DNA of 64,000 nt from Echinarachnius parma. Lineage: Eukaryota; Echinodermata; Echinoidea; Clypeasteroida; Echinarachniidae. The position numbers and the translations under genes were made by a program. The notes beneath the pieces are model-generated. The model was not told the DNA's origin and did not search any database. It saw only the letters and a program-made list of their open reading frames with translations. Below, in pieces: positions 25,101-38,200 of this stretch; position 1 is the stretch's first letter; each line of letters opens with the position of its first letter. The DNA is taken from the NCBI GenBank assembly GCA_037951105.1, contig JBAMJV010003030.1, positions 248,001-312,000 on the forward strand, read 5' to 3'.

Positions 25101-26096
25101 AAAACGTCCTTTTTTTATTCGGCCATAACTTTTTAAAAAGTCCACAAACACCCAATTTTATTTAAATATTCGGATAGATTATAAGTTGTAGATACGAATT
25201 CATACCTCATTTATGCCAAGTAAATGTTATAACGTCATCATATTGAGGGTTAAAGTTGAAAATGCGAATTTATACAATTTATATGATTAGTCTGCCGCGC
25301 ATCAACATTATATCTTGTATTGGCAAATGCAGAGTGCAATCTTTTACTCATATACCATCATTGTTTTATATCTGTCAAGTGAACAAGGGCTGGTGTCGTG
25401 GTACGAATCTGTCACTCTAGATCATACTGTCTAATTGTCGTGGGTTCGAATCCAAGCGATATTTTTTTAAAACTTTCTTTGTTCTTCTTTTTCTTTTTTT
25501 TGCTGGGGGATGTAATAATATTTATATGATGATTAAAGGGATAGTTGAGTATTGGTTAAACTTAACTTTAGTAACCAAAACGTGCACCATTACGGTGCAA
25601 ACTAATAGTTATAACTCCACCATGCTAGAAAAGTATACACAATTACAAACGACAAAGTAAAGCCCCTGTCATCATTCAAAATGAGCCGTTACAACTCAAG
25701 AGTCAAATTAACTCTAGAGTACGCTAGCGCTAGCGTTCTAGGTCCTCCTAATACGGGACTGAAACTGAATATTTTTTGTGCACGCTAATTGTGCTTAAAA
25801 TTATGATACGGTACTCGACTTCTCTCCGTGTGTTAGCGCGACTCCGAACAGATTTTGAACGAAAGATAATCGCGATGGGGGGCATTCGGAAAATACCAAT
25901 ACTCAACGCTCCCTTTAAGTGGTTATTATTGGAATCATCATTTTATCTTAACAAATCGACACGTATCACCTTAATTCGTCTCTAAGTGACGAATTCAACA
26001 TCTAGTTTGTATTGTTTGTCTTCTTCTTCTTCGTCCTCTTTTTCTTCTTCTTCTTCTTCTTCTTCTTCTTCTTCTTCTTCTTCTTCTTCTTCTTCT

Positions 26097-26155
<59 letters not shown>

Positions 26156-26240
26156 TTCTTCTTCTTCTTCTTCTTCTTCTTCTTCTTCTTCTTCTTCTTC
26201 TTCTTCTTCTTCTTCTTCTTCTTCTTCTTCTTCTCCTTCT

Positions 26241-26275
<35 letters not shown>

Positions 26276-29200
26276 TTCTTCTTCATGGTAAAGAGTGTAT
26301 TCTAACCCCTCTTGATAGTGTGTGTATCCGTGGGATAATGCATGAAAGTTAAACATTGACGTATTGTTTTCTTCCGAATACTCCAGACAGAACTGGTAGT
26401 CGAGGGAAGAGACTGCAACCTGCTACTGTCCACGGCACTTGCAGAGGCTATCTGCAATTCAACCTCTCTCGAGAAGATTACCCTGCAGAAATGTTCCCTG
26501 CATAACAGGTTCTATGAGATGCTTGCTGAGAAAGGTCAACTTCCAACGGTATAAAGTAGCATATTCGTATGTAATGGTGTAGCTTCAGGGGGAGGGGCAG
26601 GACGTGACCCCCCCCCCCCCCCCCAACCCGATAATCTGACCAAAACAAAACAAATATACGGCTATTTTTTATTTAAAAAAAATACAGACATACAGAAACG
26701 GTTTTGCCCCCCCCCCCCCGAACAATAATCAGTCTGACCACGCTACGCCACTGTTGTTAATATATGTTAATATTTCACATATGTCAGAAACATTGGTTAC
26801 CTTCATTGGTTACCTTCATTACCATATTATTAAAGGAATAGTTTAGTTTTAGTATAACTAAACTTTAGGAACCAAAACCTGAACAATAACATTAAAAACA
26901 AATAGTTGTAACTCCACCATGCTCAGAAGGTAAAACAAACTACAAACGACTAAAACAAAGTTTGTTATCATTAAAAAAGAGTCGTTAAAACACAAAAGGG
27001 CGCTTTCTAAAAATGCATTGGATTCAAGCATTTTTCATACAAAATTGTATTTTTTCCAACGGCTTGTTAAAAATTGTTGAATTCTTGTGGGGCCCAATAA
27101 TATTTATAACTAGTTATATTTATGGATCTTTCAGCATTCTGTGAACCAATTGTGATCGATTTTGATTTGATAAAGTTAATTTTGTCATTAAAATAGTATG
27201 CTCTTTCAAATTGGAAAATTTGGCAATCTGACAAATTGAGTAATTTGACAAGTGAAAGCATTTAATATATATATTTTAAAATCATCTAATACTCCTGGGG
27301 CCCCAGGTTTATACCGATCGGATATATGTATTGATATTTTCGCTGTTTCTGAACCGATTTGGATCAAATAAAGTTTATTCTGCTTTAAAATCGTATGCTC
27401 TTTCGAATTTGTCAATCAGTTTTTCATTACCTCACACAAAATTATTTCATGAAGCGCCCTCTATACCACATCTGTACTACCCCTTTAATGAAACCTGTTT
27501 TAATAGTTCTTAGTATGTGCATAGTGCACTTATAGAAGAAGTATATGATGATTTTAAACAGTTTAGTGGGCTGTCTCGCCTTGAAATGCATTTTAGTAGT
27601 TGAGTGAATTTCACTAGGAGTAAAGTTGAAAGTAGATATAAAGAAAGGGCATTCATAAGGGAGAATATAAATGAGGAGTAACCAAACATTATTATAAACA
27701 TTTAACCCTACTAAGGCCGGGGGCCATTATGCCCCCCCCCCCCCCCCCCCTCCTCCGGATTTTTTCTGATTGCTCGGAAACGCGTAAGGATGCATGACGC
27801 CCCGTCGCTTGGTGACTGTTTTCGTTCGAGTCTTGCGCATCTCTTAAAACATTTTTTTTTAAATCAGACCTATCGTTACGAAGTCACTACATGTCTATAT
27901 ATATATATATATCATTGGTTCATTGGTCTTGTTAACCTTTTAGGTATTTGATTTGGGGTCAAAATAGTTTAATTAAAGTAAGAAATAGAATAAAACAACA
28001 AAAACAATAAATTACATAAGTTAAACAAACAAAGAAATACCTAAGAAATTATCAAAACAATAGAAAACCTAAGGAATATTTCTGGCTCTTCCGTTTTTGT
28101 TGTGGTGTTATTATTCATAATGGTCTGAAGAATATATGTTATGTAACCAACGTTTAATTGTGAAGAATATATTATTTATGGGTAACAATATGAATGTTAT
28201 GACCTTCTTTGCATAAATGTTCAAATTAATGCATTTTTCAAAAAATTTAAATTACCATAGTATTCTATACACTTGACATGCGTGCAAATTCTAGTGGTGA
28301 TCGGCCGCCTCGCGGCCGAGATCTTAAGAGGGGGGGGGGGGGGGGGGGGGGGCATAATGCCTCCTGGCCGTGGAAATACATCAAATAGCCCGGCCTTTTT
28401 GGGTTAAGGGCTGTTCGTTCAAGAAAGTAAAATTTGAGTAAAAAGAAGTAAGATAATAACTAAGTACTTTATTTCTTGGCCTAAAGGGATAGTTGATATT
28501 TGGTAGAGAGGGCGCTACACAATATAATTTTGTGTGAGATAATGAAAAATTGAGTGTCAAATTTGAAAGAGCATACCATTTTAATGGGAGAATTAACTTT
28601 ATTCAGAAACGGCTGAAATATCCATAAACATATCAATTTGTAATAAATGTGGGGCCCCACAAGTATACGATAATTTTGAACCAGCCGTTAAAATTCGTTT
28701 TAAAAAGCTTCCTCTTTTCGAAAATTGTCAAAAGAGGTTTTTAGATAGTTGTTGATTATCTCTCCATCTAATCACAATTTCAACAAAATATCACATGCAC
28801 AATATTTTATTTTAAATTGTTTATATAAATGCGTTTTTTGAATACGCCCTTTTAAGTTTTTACAGCTCTTTTTGAATGATAGCAGGCTTTTTACTTAGTC
28901 GTTTGTAATGTTTAATTCCTTTTGAGCATGGTGGAGTTATAACTATTAGTTTGTAAAGTAATGGTGCAGGTTTTGGTTACTAAAATTTAGTTTGACTAAA
29001 ACTGTACTCTCTCAACCAGAACTCAACTATCCCTTTAATCTGCTAAATCATGCTTAAGTAATATATTGAATAATGTCACTGGGGTCTTGGCAACATGACG
29101 TGTAATCCTGACACATCTGATCCCAGATTACATTAAACAGTGTATGTTTTATGTTACCTTTACCAAATCCCAGATTCATTATGTAAGCCTGAATAGCGCA

Positions 29201-32200
29201 AGACTGAACGAGCATGCATCCGTTTCTCTAGCAACATGGCTGTGTGGCTTGACAAACCATGATATGCACCTAGAGCTACAGAACATGCCACTGTGTGACA
29301 GCTTCTACCATACGATGGAATCTAAGGGAGCATCAAGCAAGGTAACATTTTAACTGAATATCGGACTTTTGTAGAAGTCTACTGCAGTACGAATTAATAT
29401 AAACACGCCATCAGACACGCCATCAGACTTGAAGTTTTACTTTCATTGGTATTTACCACAATTTTCTCACATGCGTTTTGAGCGTGGCAATACGATTATC
29501 GTTTTTACTGGTATATTGAGACATTCATTCCGCCCGGCAGTTGTTGTACGATGCACACAATAATACAATACAAATTGTGATTCACATCTCATTGTTCTTC
29601 AATAAATATGCTTTTAGAGTGTTTAGAAATGACCATGACAATGTATGCAGTAAAGTGTACAAGATAATACAATACGTGATGTGAATTTTACTCTGTTCAA
29701 TTAGTAAATGAGGTTATATTTGTGAATTACCAGGTACACACGCTCAGTCTGTGTAACATGTACCAGACTGATGATACTAGACCATCCGCCCTGACAACAT
29801 TGCTGCGTGGCCTGCCCAGCCTGGCAAGCCTGGATGCATGGACTACGACACCATTTGACATATTGCACATTACGATGGCAGCTGGATTAGACTCTAGCAA
29901 GGTAACATGTTGACTGAATTGCATACTGCAATACTGACTTTATAACGACACTGTATTTTCCTTTTTATAGGTGTATTATCAGCATTTAGGAATATAATGC
30001 ATATCAATTATTCAATACTATATGTATTCAAGGGTTGGTAACAAACTGTTAATTAAACCAGATTTAGAAATGTGTCATCAAACCACTGATATATATTACA
30101 CACTTACTCACAACTGTTGTACATACTTGTGTCTTTTAAAATAAAATCACAGCTTGAGTCCGTTACTCTTTGCAACTATACTGTGAAAGACCACGAATCA
30201 AGTTCCTTAGCATCATGGCTGTGTGGTTTGCCAAACCTTACAGAACTAACGCTCAAGAGCATGGTACTGTTCGACAGCTTCTACCACACTATGGCAGAGG
30301 GAGCGCCATCGAGCAAGGTAACATTTGATTGAATATAATGATCATCCGTCTCTTCTGATATATGTTTATATTTGTGTTATATAACAAAAGGTGGTTTAGC
30401 TGACTAGAATTTGTAGCACATGAACCAACATCGATTTGTAATTGTTTCTAACAGTCGTCATTAAATTAACCATATGTAAGCACATACCTTATTATTCCAT
30501 TTGTTGCGTATACACTTTTAGCTTAGGGGACACCTTTCCATTTCCTGCTTATTTCGACCCATGTTGCACAATGCAAAGTCTCTCGTTAAAGAACCACACA
30601 ATGTATAGTGTTTGGTATTGCGAATTAAGGTTTGCTATTCCAAATCCTCAAAAAATGTCTATGTTCTTTATGTTCATGAAATGTGTAATTTACGATTTCG
30701 AAGCATACTGTTGTTGGTCACAGTTTCGTACCTCATCATCCAGACGTCTAGCCACTTGGATCGATTTGATGCCTGGCCTGGCCACCCTCAGTCTATGCAA
30801 GGATAACGATGTAGATATGACCACGAAGCTTTTCAGCCTTTTCTTCTTGGCTTGTGCTTGTCGCGTCCATGAAACACCCTCTAAATTATCTGATGTCATC
30901 CATCCAACGCTTACTCTGTCTGCATCTTCGCCTAGTTTGTGTTCATAAGTGTCCAATTAGTTATATGATATGTCCATATATTGTCTTTACGTCTTGCAAG
31001 GTGGCCTGCCCATCTCCATGTCTTTATTTTTATTTCCTGTATAATATCCTTGTCATTTATTTTCTGTATTAATTCCTCATTTCTGACCTTGTCTCTTCTA
31101 GTAACTCCTACCATAATCGTCTCTGTCGTTCTTTATGTGACTCTAAGCTTCTTTTCCAATGTCTTAGTTCTTGCCAAAGTCTCTGCCCCGTAGGATAGTT
31201 CCGGAATTGTACACTGATTTAAGATGTGTATATTGAGGGAGATAGGAAGATTCTCATCTCTGAATCCCGGGGGGGTCACTCCCAACATGACTGGCTACGC
31301 ACCCGCGTCAGAAAAAAGCGTCGAAAGGGTATCATTTTCAGCTATACGGCGTCGTCGACGTTTTCCTTAAAAAGGGGTGTTTTTCAAGCACTGATCGCAC
31401 AAAAACCTAAAAAAGGGTACCTTTTCAGGTTTACAGGTTTCGACGTTTTTCTACAAAAGGGGTCCCTTTTTAGCTACCGTACCTCCGTACTAGGTTTTCG
31501 AATATTTTTTATTTCTGCGGCTGAAATATATGTGTGCATGAATGTTGTGTGCGTGTATACACGTAACAAGTGCGCTACATGCGGTGCGCTATTCACATGC
31601 ATCACAGTGGTCGCTACTTCAGACGGTATTTTCAGCATAAACTTCCAGTGATCTGAATATATTCGAAGCTGCGACGCGTCAGAGCCACGAAAGAGCGTTT
31701 TATACGACTTTAGGATGAAGCCTTCGAAGGACAAGGAGTCATTTACCAACCGAGAATCGGCATTTATTGACACATTTTGTATCTAATACAATGGAGACGG
31801 GCCCGTAAGTAGACTACCCGTAAGTAAAATAGTAATAAACGGTGGCAACGAACGTGTTTGCATAAATTACAGCTGGTAGTACTGGTGGTAGGGGCCTAGT
31901 GCCACTGACTCTAGCCCGACGATCTGGGCGATCGATTACAAAAATTTCCGCTGAGCCTGAGGGCTCATAATTATTCTGGAGCACCCATTATATCAGTTAT
32001 ATAAACTAACTATATAAACACATTATTGAAGGATACAAACTTCCTTTTACTGAGACTTTTCCTAGCTACAATATAATTATAAATAATAGTTGTTTCTTGT
32101 AGAATTGCAATTCTATTTCTAGGCTGAAAAGATTATTCAAATTGATTGTTTGTGTCACTGAGCTGAGTCACTGACAAGTGACATCACCGAGTGTGGGTCT

Positions 32201-35200
32201 ACTCCGTTGAACCCTCTGAGTGACATGGGTCATGCTATGGCCATGGTCATGAGCCGATGTATGAGTGCACTTCTAAGTAACCATGTCCATGAGGACGATG
32301 AGCCGATCCCGATGCCTTTATCGAGCTGCCACTTGAGCCTGATGGATCCTTGACGTTGTTGACAATCATCGCCCAGGCCCCATGACCGGTGACCGGATGG
32401 TGGATGGCACGACCTGATGATTGTAATGTGTTGAGTCATTTAGATTCAAACACTTTTTTTCTTTTATGGGTTTACCGTATAGTATTCAGCAAAAAGGTAA
32501 ATTAAGCATTTTGCGTCACTCGAGTCGAGGCTTTAAAACCATATTAAATGCCATTTTAACAATTAAGGGGTGTTAACTTTAAAATGTGCATTACGCCTTT
32601 TAGGCTCCATTCAGAAAAGGTGCGATACATACGCCATTTAGGGTAAATTTCAGAAATGGTGCGATACGCCATTTTTGCCCATTAGGGTCCATTTTTAAAA
32701 AGGTGCGATACGCCATTTTTGCCCATTAGGGTCCTTTTTTAAAAAGGTGTGACACGGGTGGGTAGCACTTGTGTATGAGAGTGACCCCCCCGGGCTCTGA
32801 ATGTGATGCTGAGTTTCCCAAATTTCACCTAAGCTAGCTGGACTCTTTTTCGCACTTCTCCTGCCGTTTCATTTTCAAGGGTGATGGTTTGGACCGACGT
32901 ATATGTGGCTATCCACCTTCTCAATTGTCATGCCATCATCTGTAATTGTATGGTCTTGTAGCTGGTTGCTTATAATTATTTTAGTATTTTCGATGTTCAT
33001 TTTGTGTCCTGCCCTTTTGCTCTCTACGCTAAACTCATAGATCATTGTCTATAGTTCTTGCAAATTATGACTAGCAAGCACTCATTTGCAAACCTTTGAT
33101 AATTCAGATACTCCCCATTTATTGTAATTCTGTCATTAAAATTGTATGCTCTATCGAATTTGCCAATCGGTTTTTCATTACTTAAGCCCAATGTCTTAAA
33201 GCGCCCTCTATACCAAATCTGAACTACCCTAATAGTTATTAGTATGTGCACTTTTAAAATACGTATAAGACAAATCTAAAAAGTTGAGCGAGCTGTTTCG
33301 CTCAGTAGTTATGCGAATTTCACTAGCGTAAAGTTGAAAGTTAACCTTGAACCTTGAAGAATTACTCTCCCAAAAGCGTAAGCGCTGCCTCCTGGAGAGG
33401 GATGTGCTGTGTTGCGGGCTGTAGGTGATGTGCTGTTGGTTGTTCCCCGAGCACTAATGTATATACAATGTGCAGGGTGCAGTGTGCAGGTCAGGGGCGT
33501 ACCCAGGATTTTGTAAAGGTTTTTTTTTTTCGTCAACAAAAATTCATGTCAGCGAGGGGGGGGGGGGGGGGGGAGGTAGTCGTAGACAATTTTCGAAGCC
33601 GAGACCGCGAATTTTCCACATTTTCAAGACCGTAACCATGGTTTTCGCACTTTTCGAGGGCGAGACCATCGAAAATGACGGTCGAGACCGCTAAAACTTG
33701 GTTTCGAGACCATTTACAATTTGAAAAGGGGGGATTCATACTCCCCAAAACAGTTATTTTTTGGTCAAAGGGGGGACTTTGAACCCCCCACCCCCCCCCC
33801 CCCCCCCCCCTGGGTACGCCTATGTTTCAGGTGGTATAGGTGTGTCCCTAGTTTACAACATCTTCAGGAGCAGGGCCAGCGCAATTATCTGTATGGCGGG
33901 TAATGCCGCTCCTCTAGAGCCAAATAATGTATTTGCTGAGACAGCGTTGCTTGGGAGAGTGATCCAGACACGGACTGCTCTGGGAAACATGCTGTATATG
34001 TAGCAATTAACTCGGCAAAATGGGTGGGAGAATCTGAGGTTGTGGCTTTGATGTTGTGGTCTGGTGATGCCTGTGATGAGTCGGATTTCGGGAGGCAAGG
34101 AGATCTGGACAAGTTTGTGGTGTACCTTGAAGAGCATCTCGCACTGTTAATATAATCAAGAGGCATTCATAAGGGAGTAAATACAAGAGGAGTAATCATG
34201 AGGTTTGTTCAAGAAAGAACAATTTGCTCAATGAGTAAATCAGAAGTAAGATAAGAAATAAAATGCTTAGATTCCTTGGCTTTATTGAAAACTGCTAATA
34301 TGTTCTTGGTAACTTGGCAGCGCGACTGGTTAATCTTGTCACATCTTATACTAGAACAGATAACACAGAATAGGTTTATATGTTATCTTTCCAAATCCTA
34401 GATTCATTCTGTAAGCCTGAATAGCGCAAGACTGAACGAGCATGCATCCGTTTCTCTAGCAACATGGCTGTGTGGCTTGCCAAACCATGACATGCACCTA
34501 GAGCTACAGAACATGCCACTGTGTGACAGCTTCTACCATACGATGGAATCTAAGGGAGCATCAAGCAAGGTAATATTTTAACTGAATATCGGTCTCCTAT
34601 AATAAAGATGTAAGAATTGAATTTTTGTAGAAGTGTACAGTACGAATAACAGTTAATATAAACACGCCATCACACGTGGAGTTTTACTTTGGTATTTACC
34701 ACAATTTTCTCACATTTTGTTTGAGCGTGGCAATAAGATTATCTTTTTGTATTTGTATATAGAAACCTTCACACTATGAATCATGTGTGGATCATGTTAT
34801 AGATGGCATCTGGGTAGCATCAGACAAAGTAAAAAGTGAACTTGATTGAGGACGTTAATGTTGACAATACAGTATAATAGAACCGACACTTCATAAGTGT
34901 GCTGTAAGAGTAGAAAACACAACCACTTTTGTTAATGGCGTGGTCACACTTTACCTATGATGGCCTGCGATGGGCTGTACCAGCGCTGTGTAGCACTAAG
35001 TCCGCCCGGCAGTTGTTGTACGGTGCACACAATATTTCATTGTCCTTCATATAGGGTTTTAGAACGTATAGTAATAACCATGACAATGTTTGCAGTAAAG
35101 TGTACAAGATAATACAATACGTGATATGATTAATACTCTGTTCAATTAGTAAATGAGGTTATATTTGTGAATTACCAGATACACACACTCAGTCTGTGTA

Positions 35201-38200
35201 ACATGTTCCAGACTGATGATACTAGACCATCCGCCCTGGCAACATTGCTGCGTGGCCTGCCCAGCCTGGCACGTCTGGATGCATGGACTACGACAAAATG
35301 TGACATATTGAACGTTACGATGGCAACTGGGGTAGACTCTAGCAAGGTAACATGCTGACTGAATTTTATACTCCAATACTGACATTAATAACACTGTATT
35401 TTTCTTTTGTTTTAGGTGTGCTATCAGCATTCACGAAAATAATGCATATCAATTATGTAATACTATATATATTCAAGGTGGGTAACAAACTGATAATTAA
35501 ACCAGATTTAGAAATATGTCATCAAACCACTGATATAAATTACACACTTTAATACTCACCATTGTTGAAAGGTTAATGACAGTAGTGGGAAACGACCCAC
35601 ACACAAACAAAACATGAAATGTACGCTCTTATTTCCAAACCATGTGAAAGAATATAAATGTACTAATACGGGATTATAACAATTTGGCGAGTAGACCGCC
35701 GGGCGAGGGTGACAATTCGTTACTTTTGTGATACCGTACAGTACAGTTACATTTTAAGTAGTGGAGATTGTTTATAAATATATTTAAAGGGGTAGTTTAG
35801 TTTTGGTAGAGAGGGCGCTGCACTTCGTAATTTTTTTGTGAGGTAATGAAAAACTGAGTGTCGAATTTGAGAGAACATGCAATTTTAATGGCAGAATAAA
35901 CTTTATTTGGTCAAAATCGACCCAGAAACGGCTGAAATATCAATAAATATATCTGATCTTATAATTATTTGGGGCCCAAATAATTAGATGATTTTTTGAA
36001 AAAATTAAAACAATGCTTGCACTTTTTCAAAAAAATTTAAAAGCGTTTTTTAAATGGTTGTTCATGATCTCGCTATTTAATCATTATATCAACAAAACAT
36101 CACATGCATAATTTTGGTTGAAAATGGTTGAAACCAATGCCTTTTAAAAAAGCGCCCTCTTGTGTTTTAATGGCTCTTTTTGAATGATAACAGGCGTTTT
36201 ACTTGGTCGTTTGTAATTTGGTATACCTTTCGAGCATGGTGGAGTTATAACTATTAGTTTATAATGTTACTGTGCAGGTTTTGGCTACTAAAGTTCAGCC
36301 TTACCAAAACTAAACTACCCCTTTAAGTATGGAATGATATCTCGTCAATCGCGAAATGTGCACATAAGTTCATAAAATGAAAAAAAAATCATCGAAAATA
36401 TCGATTTACTTTGATGCATTTTGTCCAATCATTGTGCGTCTCTCAAGTACGGATTACAGTGCATCAGAGTCATAAGCCAATCACAAGCTTTGTTTTAAAC
36501 CGCGCGCCTTATATACACACTGCATAAACACTAATGTATCCAATCCCAGTGAATCTTTCATTGGAACGTAACGCGACCCCGTTAGCAAGAGCCAATCAGA
36601 TTGCTTGTTTTATCGTTGAGCTAAATTATGATTTTACGTAACATCAACATGCTCTTCCCGCCGGGCCTATGGGGCACTGGTCGGCTACGAAAAGAGGCAC
36701 CAGGTAGGCCCAACACAAACATCATCAGCATGAATATGGGAGGAAAGCCTTGTTTCTATTTTATTTTCTACATTTGGGGTAATCTTAAGAAAGGACAACC
36801 TCCCAGATTCATGCTGATGGCGATTGCATTATGCCTCCCTGCCACCTTACGTAGCCGACCAGTGCCCCGGAGCTCAGGCGACAATAGCCTGATGATCTTC
36901 GTTAGCCGAAGATCGGTCTCTTTTCCTAAAATTATTTATCAACTTCAAATGTGTTTGTGGTAATTTTTTCAAAGTGGTACTCATTCCTCATCTCTTTAGA
37001 ATTAATTCGTCTAAACGAATCAATTTACTGTGAGTTGAGATTCCATTTATACAACAAAATCCAGATAAAGTTCGTGTCATCACATCGCATCAAAATTAAC
37101 TTTTAGCACAACGATAAAAACAAGCGATCTGATTGGCTTTAGCTTATGGGACAGCGTTACGTTCTAATGAGAGATGCACTGGGATTGGATTATTTTAAAG
37201 AGAGTGTTGTAAAAAATTGTTTCACGTTTTTTCCACTTTTTGAAAAAATGTGCATCTTTTGAGCTTGACGAGATGTAGAGTTATTTTCACTATATTTTTC
37301 TCTACCTTCTGGTAGAATTTCATGTAGATGTCGAGGGGGTGTCACAAAAAGTAAAAACTCAAGCAGTTTCGGCCACTCACCCGGCGGTCTAGAGGAAACC
37401 GCCTAGTAATTGATATATTTTCAAAACTATCAAATTGATTTACAGTAAATCGATATCGCCAACGCGGAATCGCGCATACGTCGCTATGTGCAAAAGTCCA
37501 CGTGCTCAACATTATGCTCTCCGGTATGCGGACGGTATACTGGCTTGTCGATATCTCAAGCCCAGCGCTAGCGGCGGTGGATTTATAAATTTCACGGACG
37601 GCCATTGGATTTTTCCGATATTTCTGCGTGGAATGATACTTAGGTTCGGATTTTACCACACAAGCCCTGTTTAGATACTTATTCAACAATGTTGATCAAT
37701 TATTTGGCCAATATAAATGCTTTCTGTAACTTTCCAAAAACTGTTTTTCCTCTTTAACATAATCATGTATTTTAAAATTAATTCACAGCTTAAATCCGTT
37801 ACTCTTTGCAACTATACTGTGAAAGACCACGAGTCAAGTTTCCTAGCATCATGGCTGTGTGATTTGCCAAACCTTACAGAACTGACGCTCAAGAGCATGG
37901 TACTGTTCGACAGCTTCTACCACACTATGGCAGAGAGAGCGCCATCGAGCAAGGTAACATAATTTTGATTGAATATGATTATCATCCGTCTTTTCTGATA
38001 GATGTGTATAGTTATGTTATTACAAAAAGGTATTTTAGCTGACTAGAATTTGTAGCAAATGAACCAACATCGATCTGTAATTGTTTCTAACAGTCGTCAT
38101 TAACAGTCGCCATATATAAGCACATACCTTATTATTTAATTTGTTAAGCTTAGGGGACACCTTTCCATTTCCTGCTTATTTCGACCCTTGTTGCAGAATG

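Larger units (their letters stand above)
21361..26386 (+). other. Intron 4: nested CG-rich repeats and CTT tract
   Basis: 5.0 kb. It starts with pyrimidine-rich sequence and a hairpin (21677-21703). From 21.8 to 25.3 kb it holds a CG-rich repeat present twice and broken by two insertions. Then come a tRNA-like fragment, a T1 MITE and a long CTT microsatellite 100 bp before the next exon. No coding exon is evident. Confidence 0.7.

Noticed and set aside
25390-25465. Functional tRNA gene
   Set aside because: The B-box is perfect, but the A-box is weak and the acceptor stem does not pair; kept only as a tRNA-like fragment.
25982-26356. Poly-Ser, poly-Phe, poly-Glu and poly-Lys open frames on both strands
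   Set aside because: They are translations of the CTT microsatellite in six frames, with no splice or start context.
36628-36963. 111-codon frame
   Set aside because: Lies wholly inside an inverted-repeat element and spans its inner inverted pair; likely incidental.
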